From the IMG/VR virus record IMGVR_UViG_3300044742_000040, positions 1 through 57,495 of that record: a stretch of DNA of 57,495 nt, one strand, 5' to 3'. Positions 22,275-29,824 of the stretch are shown here, piece by piece; the first letter of the stretch is position 1; every line of letters starts with the position of its first letter. The position numbers and the translations under genes were made by a program. This stretch comes from a virus. The notes beneath the pieces are model-generated. The model was not told where the DNA came from and did not search any database. It worked only from the letters and a program-made list of their open reading frames with translations.

Positions 22275-22489
22275 AAGGATACCCACGTACTGTATGGAAT
22301 GAGGACAATCCCGAGCTTCACTATGTTGTCAGCGGTCTATGCAAGAAGTGTGCCCGTATCGACCGGGGCAATTGGGATCGTCACTGGATATACAACATCT
22401 TTACCACTAAGATGCACTTCACAGGAGAAGATGAGTACACCCTGTGCGGTGTATCGGCAACGGAACCGCAATGGCTGTGGCAACTGTAG
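22262..22489 (+). CDS. Small Cys-containing protein, 75 aa
   Basis: ATG in the overlap with the membrane peptide. It contains CKKCARIDRG and one later Cys (YTLCGVSA), with many Trp/Tyr. It may be a small zinc-binding protein. It overlaps the polymerase gene start by 19 bases. Confidence 0.6.
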   Translation: MVDLEGYPRTVWNEDNPELHYVVSGLCKKCARIDRGNWDRHWIYNIFTTKMHFTGEDEYTLCGVSATEPQWLWQL

Positions 22490-24933
22490 CGCCTAAAGCA
22501 CCGGGCGCTCTATGCCATGAGTGTCCACTTGCAGACGCGCAATGCGTGAAGACAAAGAAGCCCACTCTGCATCCTGTGCGCGGTGCAATCGTTTCACGCT
22601 CACCCGGTAGACCCGAAGTTATCGCGGGAGAACCATTTGCAAGTCAGTACGGCAGTGGCAAGATTCTTGATTACCTACTAGGAATGAATGGGGTGAAGCG
22701 TGAGCAAGTCCTCCTCACCAACGTGGTACTCTGTGTTGCCCCGGAAGGCAAGATTCCTCCGGAAGCGATACGAGCATGCGCTCCTCGTCTTAGCGCCGAA
22801 CTCGCAGATATCGATACAGTTGTCGCGGCAGGAGATGAAGCAGTTAAGCTCCTTATTGGACGAGGCTCTATCGGACGATATAGGGGATATCGTCATGAAA
22901 TTAACGGACGGACGGTGGTGGCAACTAACAACCCTGCAATCGTCCTCCATGACGACTCCAAATTTCCCGACCTCAAGAGAGACTTCCAAAGAGCGTTCAA
23001 TCCGCTCCCTCCCCCCACCCTGCCACGAATAGAGGTAATCGAAGATGCCAGAGAAGCCGACGATATCCTCCGACAGCTATCAGACTCCGAATACATTGCT
23101 TGCGATATTGAGTCACGTGGAGGACTTACTCACAAAGCGACCCTTATATCCCTTCAGCTTGCAGATAGAGGAGATACTGCCTTTGTCATCGGAGAACGGG
23201 GAGGTATTTGGGACGATACCCGTTTCATTCAAGATCGACTACGGCCGTACCTTACCAATCCTGATAGAAAATACATCTGGCATGGAGGAAAGTTCGATAC
23301 CAAAATCCTCCGACATACATACGGAATCCAAGCAAGGGTAGATCATGACACTATGTTACTGTCATACGCGCTGGACGAACGATCCGGAACAGATGAAAGA
23401 GTGGGAGTACATGGGCTTGATTATCTCCTCATGGACACTTTCGGATGGCCGCACTACTCTAGCCCTGCTGTGGAACGTGCCAAGAAAACAGGAATCGTAG
23501 AAGACTATGACGAATTCTACGAGTATGCCGGTAGGGATGCCGGTGGTACTTTCCAGTTGTTCCAAGAACAGTATCCAAGGGCTGAGTCCGATGACGTTCT
23601 TAAACCATACAACCATCTATTGCTACGTGGTAACGCTTTCTGTACTGATGTAGAGCTAGACGGCATGATCTACGATGCCGACCGCGCTGGCGACATACAT
23701 GAGTTTGAGGTACTACCTGAGCTAGAGGAAATTCAGAAGCAGCTACAGCAGCATGCAGGCAATCCGTTGCTCAATGTCGCATCGCCTAAGCAAATGTCGC
23801 ATCTATACTATGACGTGTGGGGAATCAAGCATGCCATGCAGAAGCGTAAGCCCCTCAAGAATATGCCCAACCCAGAAAGGTCGATAGATGACTCAGCGCG
23901 TAAAGAGATTCTTGAAGGGCGGTTTAAGTTTCGTGGTGATACCGTCACGGAGAGAAGCGGAAATATCGTTAGACAGGTATCTGCGCTTGATGCGGACGAA
24001 AGAAGGACGTTCTATATTGGGTTTACGGAACTCTACGACCGATATCAAAAACTTGTCAAGCAAGACGGAACCTACCTCGTCGGACTTATCGCAAGAGCAG
24101 AGCTAGATGAAGATTCTAGGATTTACACTCAACTCAATCTACATGGCACAAACTCTGGACGGCTATCCTCATCGAAACCAAACCTTCAGAATATCACGCG
24201 GACAAAGAATGATCTCCCTGATATTCGTAAGCTATTCAGAGCCAGCCCAGGACGCCAGATTGTACAAGCCGACTTCTCTCAAGCGGAACTACGCTGTATC
24301 GCTCAATTTTCGGGGGACAAAGAGCTTACACGCATTTATCGTGACGACCTCTCGCTTCATCGGGAGACTGCAACCAGATTTTTCGGAGCAGATTACAAAC
24401 CCGAGGAGTACCAAACCTGCAAGAATGTAAATTTCGGGGTATTCTACGGTCAGAGTGCCGAGACATTCCAAGAGAAGCATGGAATCCCGAAGCGGCTAGC
24501 TGAGCCATACATAGCATGGGTATGGAAAACGTTTAAAGGCGTAGAAGAATGGGAGAATGAGGTAAGACGTGAAGTCAAAACCAAGCATGTACTCGTTTCA
24601 CCTTTCGGGAGAAAAAAGCGGTTCCATCTACTTACACGTGAAAACCTCCAAGCCGCTTTCAGGGAAGGAATTAACTTCTATCCGCAAAGCACTGCGTCCG
24701 ACCTCACCCTCTGTTCTGGCATTCGGCTTGCTGATGAAATCGATCGATCCAGAGCTTCAATTGGTATTCTGGTTCACGACTCAATCGTTGCAGACGTTGA
24801 GGAAGCGTACATCGAAGAATATTCCACCATCTGCGAACAAATAATGTCCTCTGTAGCCCTTGACGAACTAGGCTGGACACTTCCATTCAAGGCAGAATTC
24901 GGTGTCGGCCCAACATGGGGTGAAGCTAAGTGA
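22471..24933 (+). CDS. DNA polymerase I (family A) with N-terminal UDG-like domain
   Basis: 820 aa. Residues 1-175 resemble a uracil-DNA-glycosylase domain: CHECPLADAQC, PGRPEVIAGEPFASQYGSG, LLTNVVLC, and the APRLSAEL helix. The GE-PG-ED catalytic pattern of family 4 is incomplete, so activity is doubtful. Residues 190-370 are a 3'-5' exonuclease: CDIESRG, HGGKFDTKIL and YAGRDAGGT. The rest is family A polymerase: QADFSQAELRC (motif A), CKNVNFGVFYG (motif B) and VHDSIVAD (motif C, Ser in place of the usual Glu). Similar fusions are known in SPO1-type phages. It replicates the phage genome. Confidence 0.93.
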   Translation: MAVATVAPKAPGALCHECPLADAQCVKTKKPTLHPVRGAIVSRSPGRPEVIAGEPFASQYGSGKILDYLLGMNGVKREQVLLTNVVLCVAPEGKIPPEAIRACAPRLSAELADIDTVVAAGDEAVKLLIGRGSIGRYRGYRHEINGRTVVATNNPAIVLHDDSKFPDLKRDFQRAFNPLPPPTLPRIEVIEDAREADDILRQLSDSEYIACDIESRGGLTHKATLISLQLADRGDTAFVIGERGGIWDDTRFIQDRLRPYLTNPDRKYIWHGGKFDTKILRHTYGIQARVDHDTMLLSYALDERSGTDERVGVHGLDYLLMDTFGWPHYSSPAVERAKKTGIVEDYDEFYEYAGRDAGGTFQLFQEQYPRAESDDVLKPYNHLLLRGNAFCTDVELDGMIYDADRAGDIHEFEVLPELEEIQKQLQQHAGNPLLNVASPKQMSHLYYDVWGIKHAMQKRKPLKNMPNPERSIDDSARKEILEGRFKFRGDTVTERSGNIVRQVSALDADERRTFYIGFTELYDRYQKLVKQDGTYLVGLIARAELDEDSRIYTQLNLHGTNSGRLSSSKPNLQNITRTKNDLPDIRKLFRASPGRQIVQADFSQAELRCIAQFSGDKELTRIYRDDLSLHRETATRFFGADYKPEEYQTCKNVNFGVFYGQSAETFQEKHGIPKRLAEPYIAWVWKTFKGVEEWENEVRREVKTKHVLVSPFGRKKRFHLLTRENLQAAFREGINFYPQSTASDLTLCSGIRLADEIDRSRASIGILVHDSIVADVEEAYIEEYSTICEQIMSSVALDELGWTLPFKAEFGVGPTWGEAK

Positions 24934-25091
24934 GCAGGCCATACCTACTATCTATAGGTATGGGACTTCCTGTATTCGGCGTATGGATGCACCGATATAT
25001 CCCTGTTAACAGGAAGTATCCTGTACGTTCCTTTAGCAAGTTGGGAATTCACATCGTTTGGACTAGTTACAAAAGAATTGAGAAACTATGA
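24930..25091 (+). CDS. Small, possibly membrane-associated protein, 53 aa
   Basis: GTG start overlapping the polymerase stop, with its own stop overlapping the next ATG. A weak hydrophobic segment (YLLSIGMGLPVFGVW) is followed by a basic tail (HRYIPVNRKYPVRSFSK). The tail may bind membrane or nucleic acid. No family was recognised. Confidence 0.55.
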   Translation: MSRPYLLSIGMGLPVFGVWMHRYIPVNRKYPVRSFSKLGIHIVWTSYKRIEKL

Positions 25092-25420
25092 CCAAGCTAC
25101 CTGAAGGAACGAAGAACGATCAGGACAAGATTCCGATTGATCTTCTCTCCCCTGACTTCATAATAGGGATATCGAAGATTCTTCAGTTTGGCGCAGTTAA
25201 GTATGAGCCGTACAATTGGGCAAAGGGTATCAAGTATTCCCGTGTGTTCGCGGCGCTACAACGGCACCTGTGGGCATTTTGGGCAGGAGAGGAACTAGAT
25301 GATGAAACAGGTATGCCTCACCTGTGGCATGCAGGCTGTTGTCTCATGTTCCTGATACACTACGAAGCGCACCCTGAGCAATATGTAGAATTTAACGATA
25401 TACCGGGAGAAGCCAAGTGA
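25088..25420 (+). CDS. DUF5664, dATP/dGTP diphosphohydrolase-like
   Basis: 110 aa. The sequence KNDQDKIPIDLLSPDF, LQFGAVKYEPYNWAKGI, QRHLWAFWAGEELDDETGM, HLWHAGCCLMFLIHYE follows the DUF5664 pattern, a MazG-like all-helical fold with metal-binding Glu/Asp. Family members are annotated as dATP/dGTP diphosphohydrolases. It sits next to the polymerase, fitting a role in shaping the nucleotide pool. No PurZ-like gene was found, so it does not imply 2-aminoadenine DNA. Confidence 0.75.
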   Translation: MTKLPEGTKNDQDKIPIDLLSPDFIIGISKILQFGAVKYEPYNWAKGIKYSRVFAALQRHLWAFWAGEELDDETGMPHLWHAGCCLMFLIHYEAHPEQYVEFNDIPGEAK

Positions 25421-25629
25421 ATAAAATCGTTCGCGTAACAGAGTATGACAAACTCCAACTGGAAGAACTAACCGAGGTATGGGAAGTAGTTAGAGTGCTG
25501 AACAGGGACGAGGCCGGATATATGTACGTGTTGTTGGAGCGTAATGAAGAACAAAGCGCCGAGAGACAAAAAGCCCATGACGAATATCTGGATATTGTTA
25601 GTCGTATCGACTTTAGGAGAAGTCAATGA
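25417..25629 (+). CDS. Unknown protein, 70 aa
   Basis: GTG start overlapping the previous stop. A short beta part (NKIVRVTEYDKLQLEELTEV) is followed by a charged helix (NEEQSAERQKAHDEYLDIVS). No family was recognised. Confidence 0.6.
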   Translation: MNKIVRVTEYDKLQLEELTEVWEVVRVLNRDEAGYMYVLLERNEEQSAERQKAHDEYLDIVSRIDFRRSQ

Positions 25630-25871
25630 AAGATCAGCGCGATGCGACTGCACTTTACTACGAAATACTAGAAATGAAAACTGCGTGGAATTGCACGATC
25701 ATCGAGGCGGCGGACAGGGTTGAGAAGGCGCGGCAGGCCGGTCGCGGTGCCTGGTCTACAGTTGTCTCAGCCCCTCCGATCGGTTTCGCGGACGGCAGGC
25801 CGCAGCGCGGGGAAGCCCGTCAGAAGGGCGCACAGGAGAGCAATGGCCGACCCGAAGCGGAGGCGATTTAG
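25626..25871 (+). CDS. Unknown protein, 81 aa, GC-rich 3' half
   Basis: ATGA overlap with the gene before. The first 40 residues form a helix pair (ATALYYEILEMKTAWNCTII). The remaining part is Gly/Arg/Glu-rich and likely disordered, and bases 25705-25868 are clearly richer in GC than all flanking genes. The tail may have been acquired by recombination. No family was recognised. Confidence 0.55.
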   Translation: MKDQRDATALYYEILEMKTAWNCTIIEAADRVEKARQAGRGAWSTVVSAPPIGFADGRPQRGEARQKGAQESNGRPEAEAI

Positions 25872-25874
25872 CTC

Positions 25875-26384
25875 ATGGAAAGCATAATTGCACTAGACCC
25901 AGGAACCACTACAGGCGTATGTTTTGGGGTAAAGCGAAATGAGGAGGAAGTCCTATATGTAGCGCCGTATGAGCAAGCGTACTCACTTCAGGAATTGTAC
26001 CTTTTGCTACAGGACTTTCTCGGAATCCACTCAGCCGACCATGCGAATATCATCTATGAGGACTTCCAGTATCGCAATTATGCAAGAGCAGGACTAGACC
26101 TCACGCCTGTGAAAATGATAGGAATAATTGAATTGTTCATAGAACGGCATGAACCGATTATACTTGCAACCAAGCAATCACCCTCTACGGGCAAGTCATT
26201 CTACAAGGATGATGAGCTAAAGAGGATCGGCTGCTACAAAGTTGGTATGCAGCACGGGCGTGACGCTACCCGGCATCTATTGCAATGGGCCAACTTCGGA
26301 GCCGGTGGTCAATACTTCGATCATGCCAATCTACAGTATCAGATGTTGGAAGTCGATGCTATCTATAAGAAGATGCAATGGTAG
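25875..26384 (+). CDS. RuvC-like Holliday junction resolvase
   Basis: 169 aa. The RNase H-fold motifs are visible: IIALDPGTTTG (first Asp), NIIYEDFQYRN (Glu) and HGRDATRHLLQW (last Asp with basic neighbours). Phage RuvC-like nucleases cut branched DNA before packaging. It is the last gene of the rightward block and is followed by the bidirectional terminator. A 13-codon GTG frame directly after it was not accepted as a gene. Confidence 0.88.
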   Translation: MESIIALDPGTTTGVCFGVKRNEEEVLYVAPYEQAYSLQELYLLLQDFLGIHSADHANIIYEDFQYRNYARAGLDLTPVKMIGIIELFIERHEPIILATKQSPSTGKSFYKDDELKRIGCYKVGMQHGRDATRHLLQWANFGAGGQYFDHANLQYQMLEVDAIYKKMQW

Positions 26385-26427
26385 GGGGTGATTACTATAG
26401 ACGATTGGCCGACGCCTAGCGAATTAT

Positions 26428-26464
26428 AAGGGGGCACTCGCAGGAGAGAAACGAGTGCCCCCTT
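26428..26464. terminator. Bidirectional terminator between the converging operons
   Basis: AAGGGGGCACTCG (26428-26440) and CGAGTGCCCCCTT (26452-26464) are perfectly complementary over 13 bp. T residues occur on either side depending on strand. It serves the RuvC-side operon rightward and the lysis operon leftward. Confidence 0.9.
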
Positions 26465-26502
26465 GCTCCCACCCGAAACGCTAGAGCAGCACGTCTCAGA
26501 TG

Positions 26503-26600
26503 AATCAAGGTTGCAGCACCGAGCCGACCGCTACTTGGTCGTTTGCCCTCTATGGCCTTGATCCCATGAGTCTCCGGAGTTGCGGCTCATTGGAGACTCA
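26503..26600 (-). ncRNA. Structured 3' region of the late operon
   Basis: Between the terminator and the last leftward gene lie about 220 bases without a supported gene. Read leftward, TGAGTCTCC (RC of 26592-26600) pairs with GGAGACTCA (RC of 26567-26575). ATCAAGG and CCTTGAT (26503 and 26556 ends) enclose CGACC/GGTCG. The result is two stacked hairpin domains, perhaps a 3' UTR or a small RNA released from the late transcript. A rightward 69-codon frame at 26580 over this stretch is a shadow. Confidence 0.4.
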
Positions 26601-26686
26601 CGCTTAGACAAACCATCCTTGCCAGATGCAGAGTTCTACAAGAAAAATCAGCAACAGCAAGATATTAGTGGCATTGATATCGACTT

Positions 26687-26767
26687 TCATGCACCGTCAC
26701 CACCATCATCGGGTGCAGGCTCAGGCTCAGGAGCAGGCTCAGGAGCGGGTTCGTCTTCCCAACGCAT
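26687..26767 (-). CDS. Pro/Glu repeat peptide, 26 aa
   Basis: An excellent ribosome site (AAAGGAGG) lies 5 bases before the ATG. The product has repeated PEPAP units between an acidic start and a Gly/Asp tail. It is the last gene of the lysis cassette. Its size and disorder allow no functional call, but the ribosome site makes translation likely. Confidence 0.6.
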   Translation of the reverse strand: MRWEDEPAPEPAPEPEPAPDDGGDGA

Positions 26768-26781
26768 GTTAACCTCCTTTC

Positions 26782-27033
26782 CTAGCTAGTAGGGGGTGGC
26801 TCGATAACCGGCTGTCCGATTAGCGAGCCTGTATCATCGGCACCAGTATTCTGACCGATGACAACTTTCAAAACTGAGATAGCCGTCGCGGTGAGGACAA
26901 ACGTACCGAACACCTGCCAGGTGAAATCAGTACCATTTGTCAAGAACACCACAGCGGCACCGGCCGCAGCTTGAATGGCCGTCCAACCACAACGGTCAAG
27001 CAAGTCGAGCCACTTATTAACAACAGGATTCAT
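26782..27033 (-). CDS. Holin
   Basis: 83 aa with two membrane helices (WTAIQAAAGAAVVFLT, and TWQVFGTFVLTATAISVLKV) and an acidic, Pro-rich C-terminus. It sits immediately after the endolysin gene, overlapping by ATGA, with AAGGAGG as ribosome site. This size, topology and position are those of actinophage holins. It would form the membrane lesion that times lysis. Confidence 0.8.
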   Translation of the reverse strand: MNPVVNKWLDLLDRCGWTAIQAAAGAAVVFLTNGTDFTWQVFGTFVLTATAISVLKVVIGQNTGADDTGSLIGQPVIEPPPTS

Positions 27034-27854
27034 ACAGCCTCCTTAACGAGCGGTGGACGAACAACGAACATGAATTCATCGGGGAATCTATTGTACGAAC
27101 GAAGTTTGACAAGTTCGGGCGCTCCTTCCCAACCGTTTGACCCCCACTCTGCGGTATCGATATTACCCTCCTTAATGCATTGGATGACATGCCGTTCTGA
27201 GTGGAAATGAGCAAGATCACCAATGCGATATGGACTGCCAATTTTGGGCCAGTCGTCCTCAAACTGATCAGTATTGCCAAAGCCTGAGAAGTTCTGCTTT
27301 GCGGGATCAATAACCTCTACGCCAGCTTTGTTACCCGCGTAGCGAACTGCGATCACAGGTGTAGCAGAACAATCAGCGAAGACGCTCTTGGCTTTCGGAT
27401 CAACGTCAACTTTGAATGCGCGAGCCTGTGAGTAGTGCCATGCAGGTTCATTCGCCATTGCCTTGAGCCAGAAGTCACGGATATGAAACTGCACAAGTGC
27501 CATATCATCGCTATCGCTGGTAACCTTGGCTTCGTCCTGAACGATCTTTCGTGCATAGAAGTCGAAGCAATACTCACCGGCATTAGGTCTACCGGCAGGC
27601 ACTTTCTGCGCTCGCATCTTGGCCCATACAAGCTTGCCATATGAAGGATCGCTAGGTAGTCCATGCTTGGACTTGTACTTCCGCATCGCATCGCCAACGA
27701 TGATATTCCAATGTCTATCATAGTCGTTCCATTCGATATAACCTAGCCGACCAAAGAATCTCTTGCATGCTTCGGCAGTCGGGCCTTTCGATCTGTATGG
27801 GCCAATAGGCAAACCATAGTTCTCAGTCCACGGAAACTGTCGTTCGGTAAGCAT
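27030..27854 (-). CDS. Endolysin, NlpC/P60-like peptidase with N-terminal wall-binding region
   Basis: 274 aa. Residues 25-75 (EACKRFFGRLGYIEWNDYD, AMRKYKSKHGLPSDPSYGKL) look like a PG_binding_1 domain. The C-terminal 130 residues carry FADCSATPVIAVRYAG (nucleophile Cys), IGDLAHFHSERHVIQCI (catalytic His region) and DTAEWGSNGWEG. That is the Cys-His layout of NlpC/P60 peptidases, which cut peptidoglycan stem peptides. No signal peptide is present, so it depends on the holin. ATG overlaps the stop of the 23-aa peptide (TGATG), and no separate ribosome site is seen. Confidence 0.82.
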   Translation of the reverse strand: MLTERQFPWTENYGLPIGPYRSKGPTAEACKRFFGRLGYIEWNDYDRHWNIIVGDAMRKYKSKHGLPSDPSYGKLVWAKMRAQKVPAGRPNAGEYCFDFYARKIVQDEAKVTSDSDDMALVQFHIRDFWLKAMANEPAWHYSQARAFKVDVDPKAKSVFADCSATPVIAVRYAGNKAGVEVIDPAKQNFSGFGNTDQFEDDWPKIGSPYRIGDLAHFHSERHVIQCIKEGNIDTAEWGSNGWEGAPELVKLRSYNRFPDEFMFVVRPPLVKEAV

Positions 27855-27925
27855 CAGCGTAGGTGGTTAACGATCCAAACAACAGCGACGATAATCAGTA
27901 GAACTATGAGAATTGTCCAGAGCAT
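27854..27925 (-). CDS. One-helix membrane peptide, 23 aa
   Basis: A very good ribosome site (AGGAGGG) lies 4 bases before the ATG. Nearly the whole chain is hydrophobic (LWTILIVLLIIVAVVW) with a short basic end. The stop is joined to the endolysin start as TGATG, so its translation feeds that of the endolysin. It may help the holin or act as a leader peptide. Confidence 0.65.
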   Translation of the reverse strand: MLWTILIVLLIIVAVVWIVNHLR

Positions 27926-27937
27926 ATTTCCCTCCTG

Positions 27938-28579
27938 TTATGGCTTGCATGGTGGCTTAGGTTTCTTAGGCGGCGGCTTTGGACAAGGCGGTGTAGTCGG
28001 TGGTGGAATAACAGGCGGTGGTTGTCCAGGTGGATTACCAGGTGGGCCGGGTGGTTGTCCTGGGGGATTATTACCATTCTCACCTGGGTCACCTTTTGGC
28101 CCTTGTGGGCCTGCTGGCCCTTGACACACAGAAGGATTGTCACGGCAGAAACTACGAATTGCTGCAATCAATTGATCCTGTGTTAAAGTCTGACCATTTG
28201 CACCTTGTGATCCGGTTGCACCTTTACCTCCCGTATTGCCTTTCGCACCTTTCGCACCTTTATCACCTTTGGCACCCTTCGGGCCTTGTATGCCTTGTAT
28301 ACCCTGTATACCCTGCGCCCCTTGTGGGCCTCTTACGCCGACTTCACCTGGTTTACCCTTCTGTGCCTGTAATCGTCGGGTTAGAGCAACTAGACATTCT
28401 CTACTTTCAAGCTCTGCACAGACGCCCTTCTTGATAACTTGTTGTACTATCTTAACGTCTTTCTCAGTTTGAAATTGACGATATGCGGCCACGCCTTGTG
28501 CGGTTGCGACAAGTAGGAATAGTCCGATGACCACAACCGTCAATACGGTTGTGATACGTGGGTTAACCGAGTTGTTCAT
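27938..28579 (-). CDS. Membrane-anchored collagen-like protein, 213 aa
   Basis: An N-terminal membrane helix ([19 protein letters not shown]) is followed by a short Cys-containing helix region and about 20 collagen-type Gly-X-Y triplets ([19 protein letters not shown]). After a globular-looking insert ([17 protein letters not shown]) come more GXY triplets and a Pro-rich end. Collagen triplets are usual in phage fibres, but a membrane anchor in the lysis cassette suggests a trimeric envelope protein instead, for example a spanin-like or holin-regulating factor. The function is unproven. Confidence 0.7.
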   Translation of the reverse strand: MNNSVNPRITTVLTVVVIGLFLLVATAQGVAAYRQFQTEKDVKIVQQVIKKGVCAELESRECLVALTRRLQAQKGKPGEVGVRGPQGAQGIQGIQGIQGPKGAKGDKGAKGAKGNTGGKGATGSQGANGQTLTQDQLIAAIRSFCRDNPSVCQGPAGPQGPKGDPGENGNNPPGQPPGPPGNPPGQPPPVIPPPTTPPCPKPPPKKPKPPCKP

Positions 28580-28751
28580 TGGCGATATGAGTCTCCAACA
28601 CTTCTATGCGTTTCTGTGCAAGCTCAACATCGGCTTGTGCTTTCGTCAATGTCGAATTGACAAGGTTGTGAATCACTTGTAGTTGTCGATTGCCGATATA
28701 TCCCATTATGATGATAGTGGCGAGGGTGACTACGTTGAGTAGATAGTTCAT
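28563..28751 (-). CDS. Membrane protein with coiled coil, 62 aa
   Basis: A membrane helix ([14 protein letters not shown]) is followed by a heptad-like helix ([20 protein letters not shown]). This arrangement resembles small lysis-cassette proteins and holin partners. It overlaps both neighbours slightly, and a ribosome site (AGGTC) is weak. Confidence 0.65.
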   Translation of the reverse strand: MNYLLNVVTLATIIIMGYIGNRQLQVIHNLVNSTLTKAQADVELAQKRIEVLETHIANEQLG

Positions 28752-28990
28752 GAGTTTGACCTCCTTTCTCTATCCGCACTATCGATACGTTCTGCATTTT
28801 CTAGCGCACGTTGTGCTATATCGGCATTCTTGTAAACTAGCATCATCGCACGATCCCTTTCCTCAATCACTCGCATATGCGCTGCTCCTGATACAACCCA
28901 TCCACGCAGAAATGCCAGCACCGCTGCTGCCAAGATGCCAAGTGATCCAGCATTCGATAGCCATTGCAGTAGAGGATCAGTATTTTGCAT
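28748..28990 (-). CDS. Membrane protein, 80 aa, holin-like
   Basis: One clear helix (NAGSLGILAAAVLAFLRGWV) and a long charged helix after it (MRVIEERDRAMMLVYKNADI). It is the first gene of the lysis cassette after the minor tail genes. It could be a second holin or an inhibitor of the holin; this rests on topology and position only. Confidence 0.6.
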   Translation of the reverse strand: MQNTDPLLQWLSNAGSLGILAAAVLAFLRGWVVSGAAHMRVIEERDRAMMLVYKNADIAQRALENAERIDSADRERRSNS

Positions 28991-29014
28991 AAATTTGCGA
29001 TGAACTTGGCCTAC

Positions 29015-29824
29015 TCACGCTTGATGTTGGATCGTACCCGCTGCTGCACCATAATCGTACTCATACAGTAGATGAATCTCTGTCATGCAATCTAGAAAAC
29101 CAATGGTACCACCGGAGTTATTGGCGAATGTCCATCGGAGATTTTTTGGCATTGGAGAAGTTGCAAGATCAGAGTTACCGCCTCCGCTATCATTATACCA
29201 TATCGGAGGAAAACTCTGGATAAATGACCAGGCCCACATTCCTGAGCTATTGTCGCCAGCACGTTCCGATGCCGTAAACTGATGGAACGGTGCCGGATAG
29301 AATTCAGAAGTCGCGCCCTCCAATGCTACACCGAAGTTACCTGTAAACGGACTTGGATTTGAGAAATCAAACATGATACTAAAAGAGTAGAGTCCGTGTA
29401 CCTTGAGATTGATACGGTTGAAGAAGTCGGGAGTACCAGCCTGCCAACCATCGGAGTCAATCTTCGATGAATCACTCGTCTGATAGCGGTCGAACTGAAT
29501 ATATATGTCTTGTGTGTTTGGGTTCGACTGAGTGGCAGCATTCCAACGGTATGCGCGGAAAAATGGAATGGTCAGTCCACCGGCTTTTCGCCACTGGCCG
29601 TTTGAGTACCACATATGCTGTTCATCAGCAGGATCAACAGCACGTTGACCCTCATAGGGATTCAGATAGGTGACTGGATCGACTCTTGATATAGGTGCAG
29701 GCGAGTCGAAGTTTGCGATCTGTCGTTCTAGATCGGTTATATGGGATTCAAGCGCAGCTTGACGACGTAGCAATTCACCGATAACATCGGGGTCTGCGTT
29801 ATTAAACCATTTACTGTTAGTCAT
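29015..29824 (-). CDS. Minor tail protein or tail fibre, 269 aa
   Basis: A short coiled-coil start (GELLRRQAALESHITDLERQ) is followed by a linker and a beta-rich domain (IYIQFDRYQ, LKVHGLYSFSIMFDF, LRWTFANNSGGTIGFLD). A coiled coil leading into a beta sandwich is typical of phage adhesion proteins. It is the last tail gene, where receptor-binding proteins are usual. The receptor is unknown. Confidence 0.65.
   Translation of the reverse strand: MTNSKWFNNADPDVIGELLRRQAALESHITDLERQIANFDSPAPISRVDPVTYLNPYEGQRAVDPADEQHMWYSNGQWRKAGGLTIPFFRAYRWNAATQSNPNTQDIYIQFDRYQTSDSSKIDSDGWQAGTPDFFNRINLKVHGLYSFSIMFDFSNPSPFTGNFGVALEGATSEFYPAPFHQFTASERAGDNSSGMWAWSFIQSFPPIWYNDSGGGNSDLATSPMPKNLRWTFANNSGGTIGFLDCMTEIHLLYEYDYGAAAGTIQHQA

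Noticed and set aside
25088-25420. Evidence for a 2-aminoadenine (Z) genome from the DUF5664 gene
   Set aside because: No PurZ-like adenylosuccinate synthetase or dedicated DpoZ polymerase was found. DUF5664 proteins occur in phages with normal DNA.
26386-26427. 13-codon GTG frame after the RuvC gene
   Set aside because: Its start would overlap its own ribosome site, and it runs into the terminator. Too short to support.
26580-26789. Rightward 69-aa frame rich in Ser/Gly/Ala
   Set aside because: It is the antisense of the PEPAP peptide gene at 26687, which has an excellent ribosome site. No rightward ribosome site is present.
28018-28472. Rightward frames opposite the collagen-like gene
   Set aside because: They arise from the GXY repeats read on the other strand and have no ribosome site.
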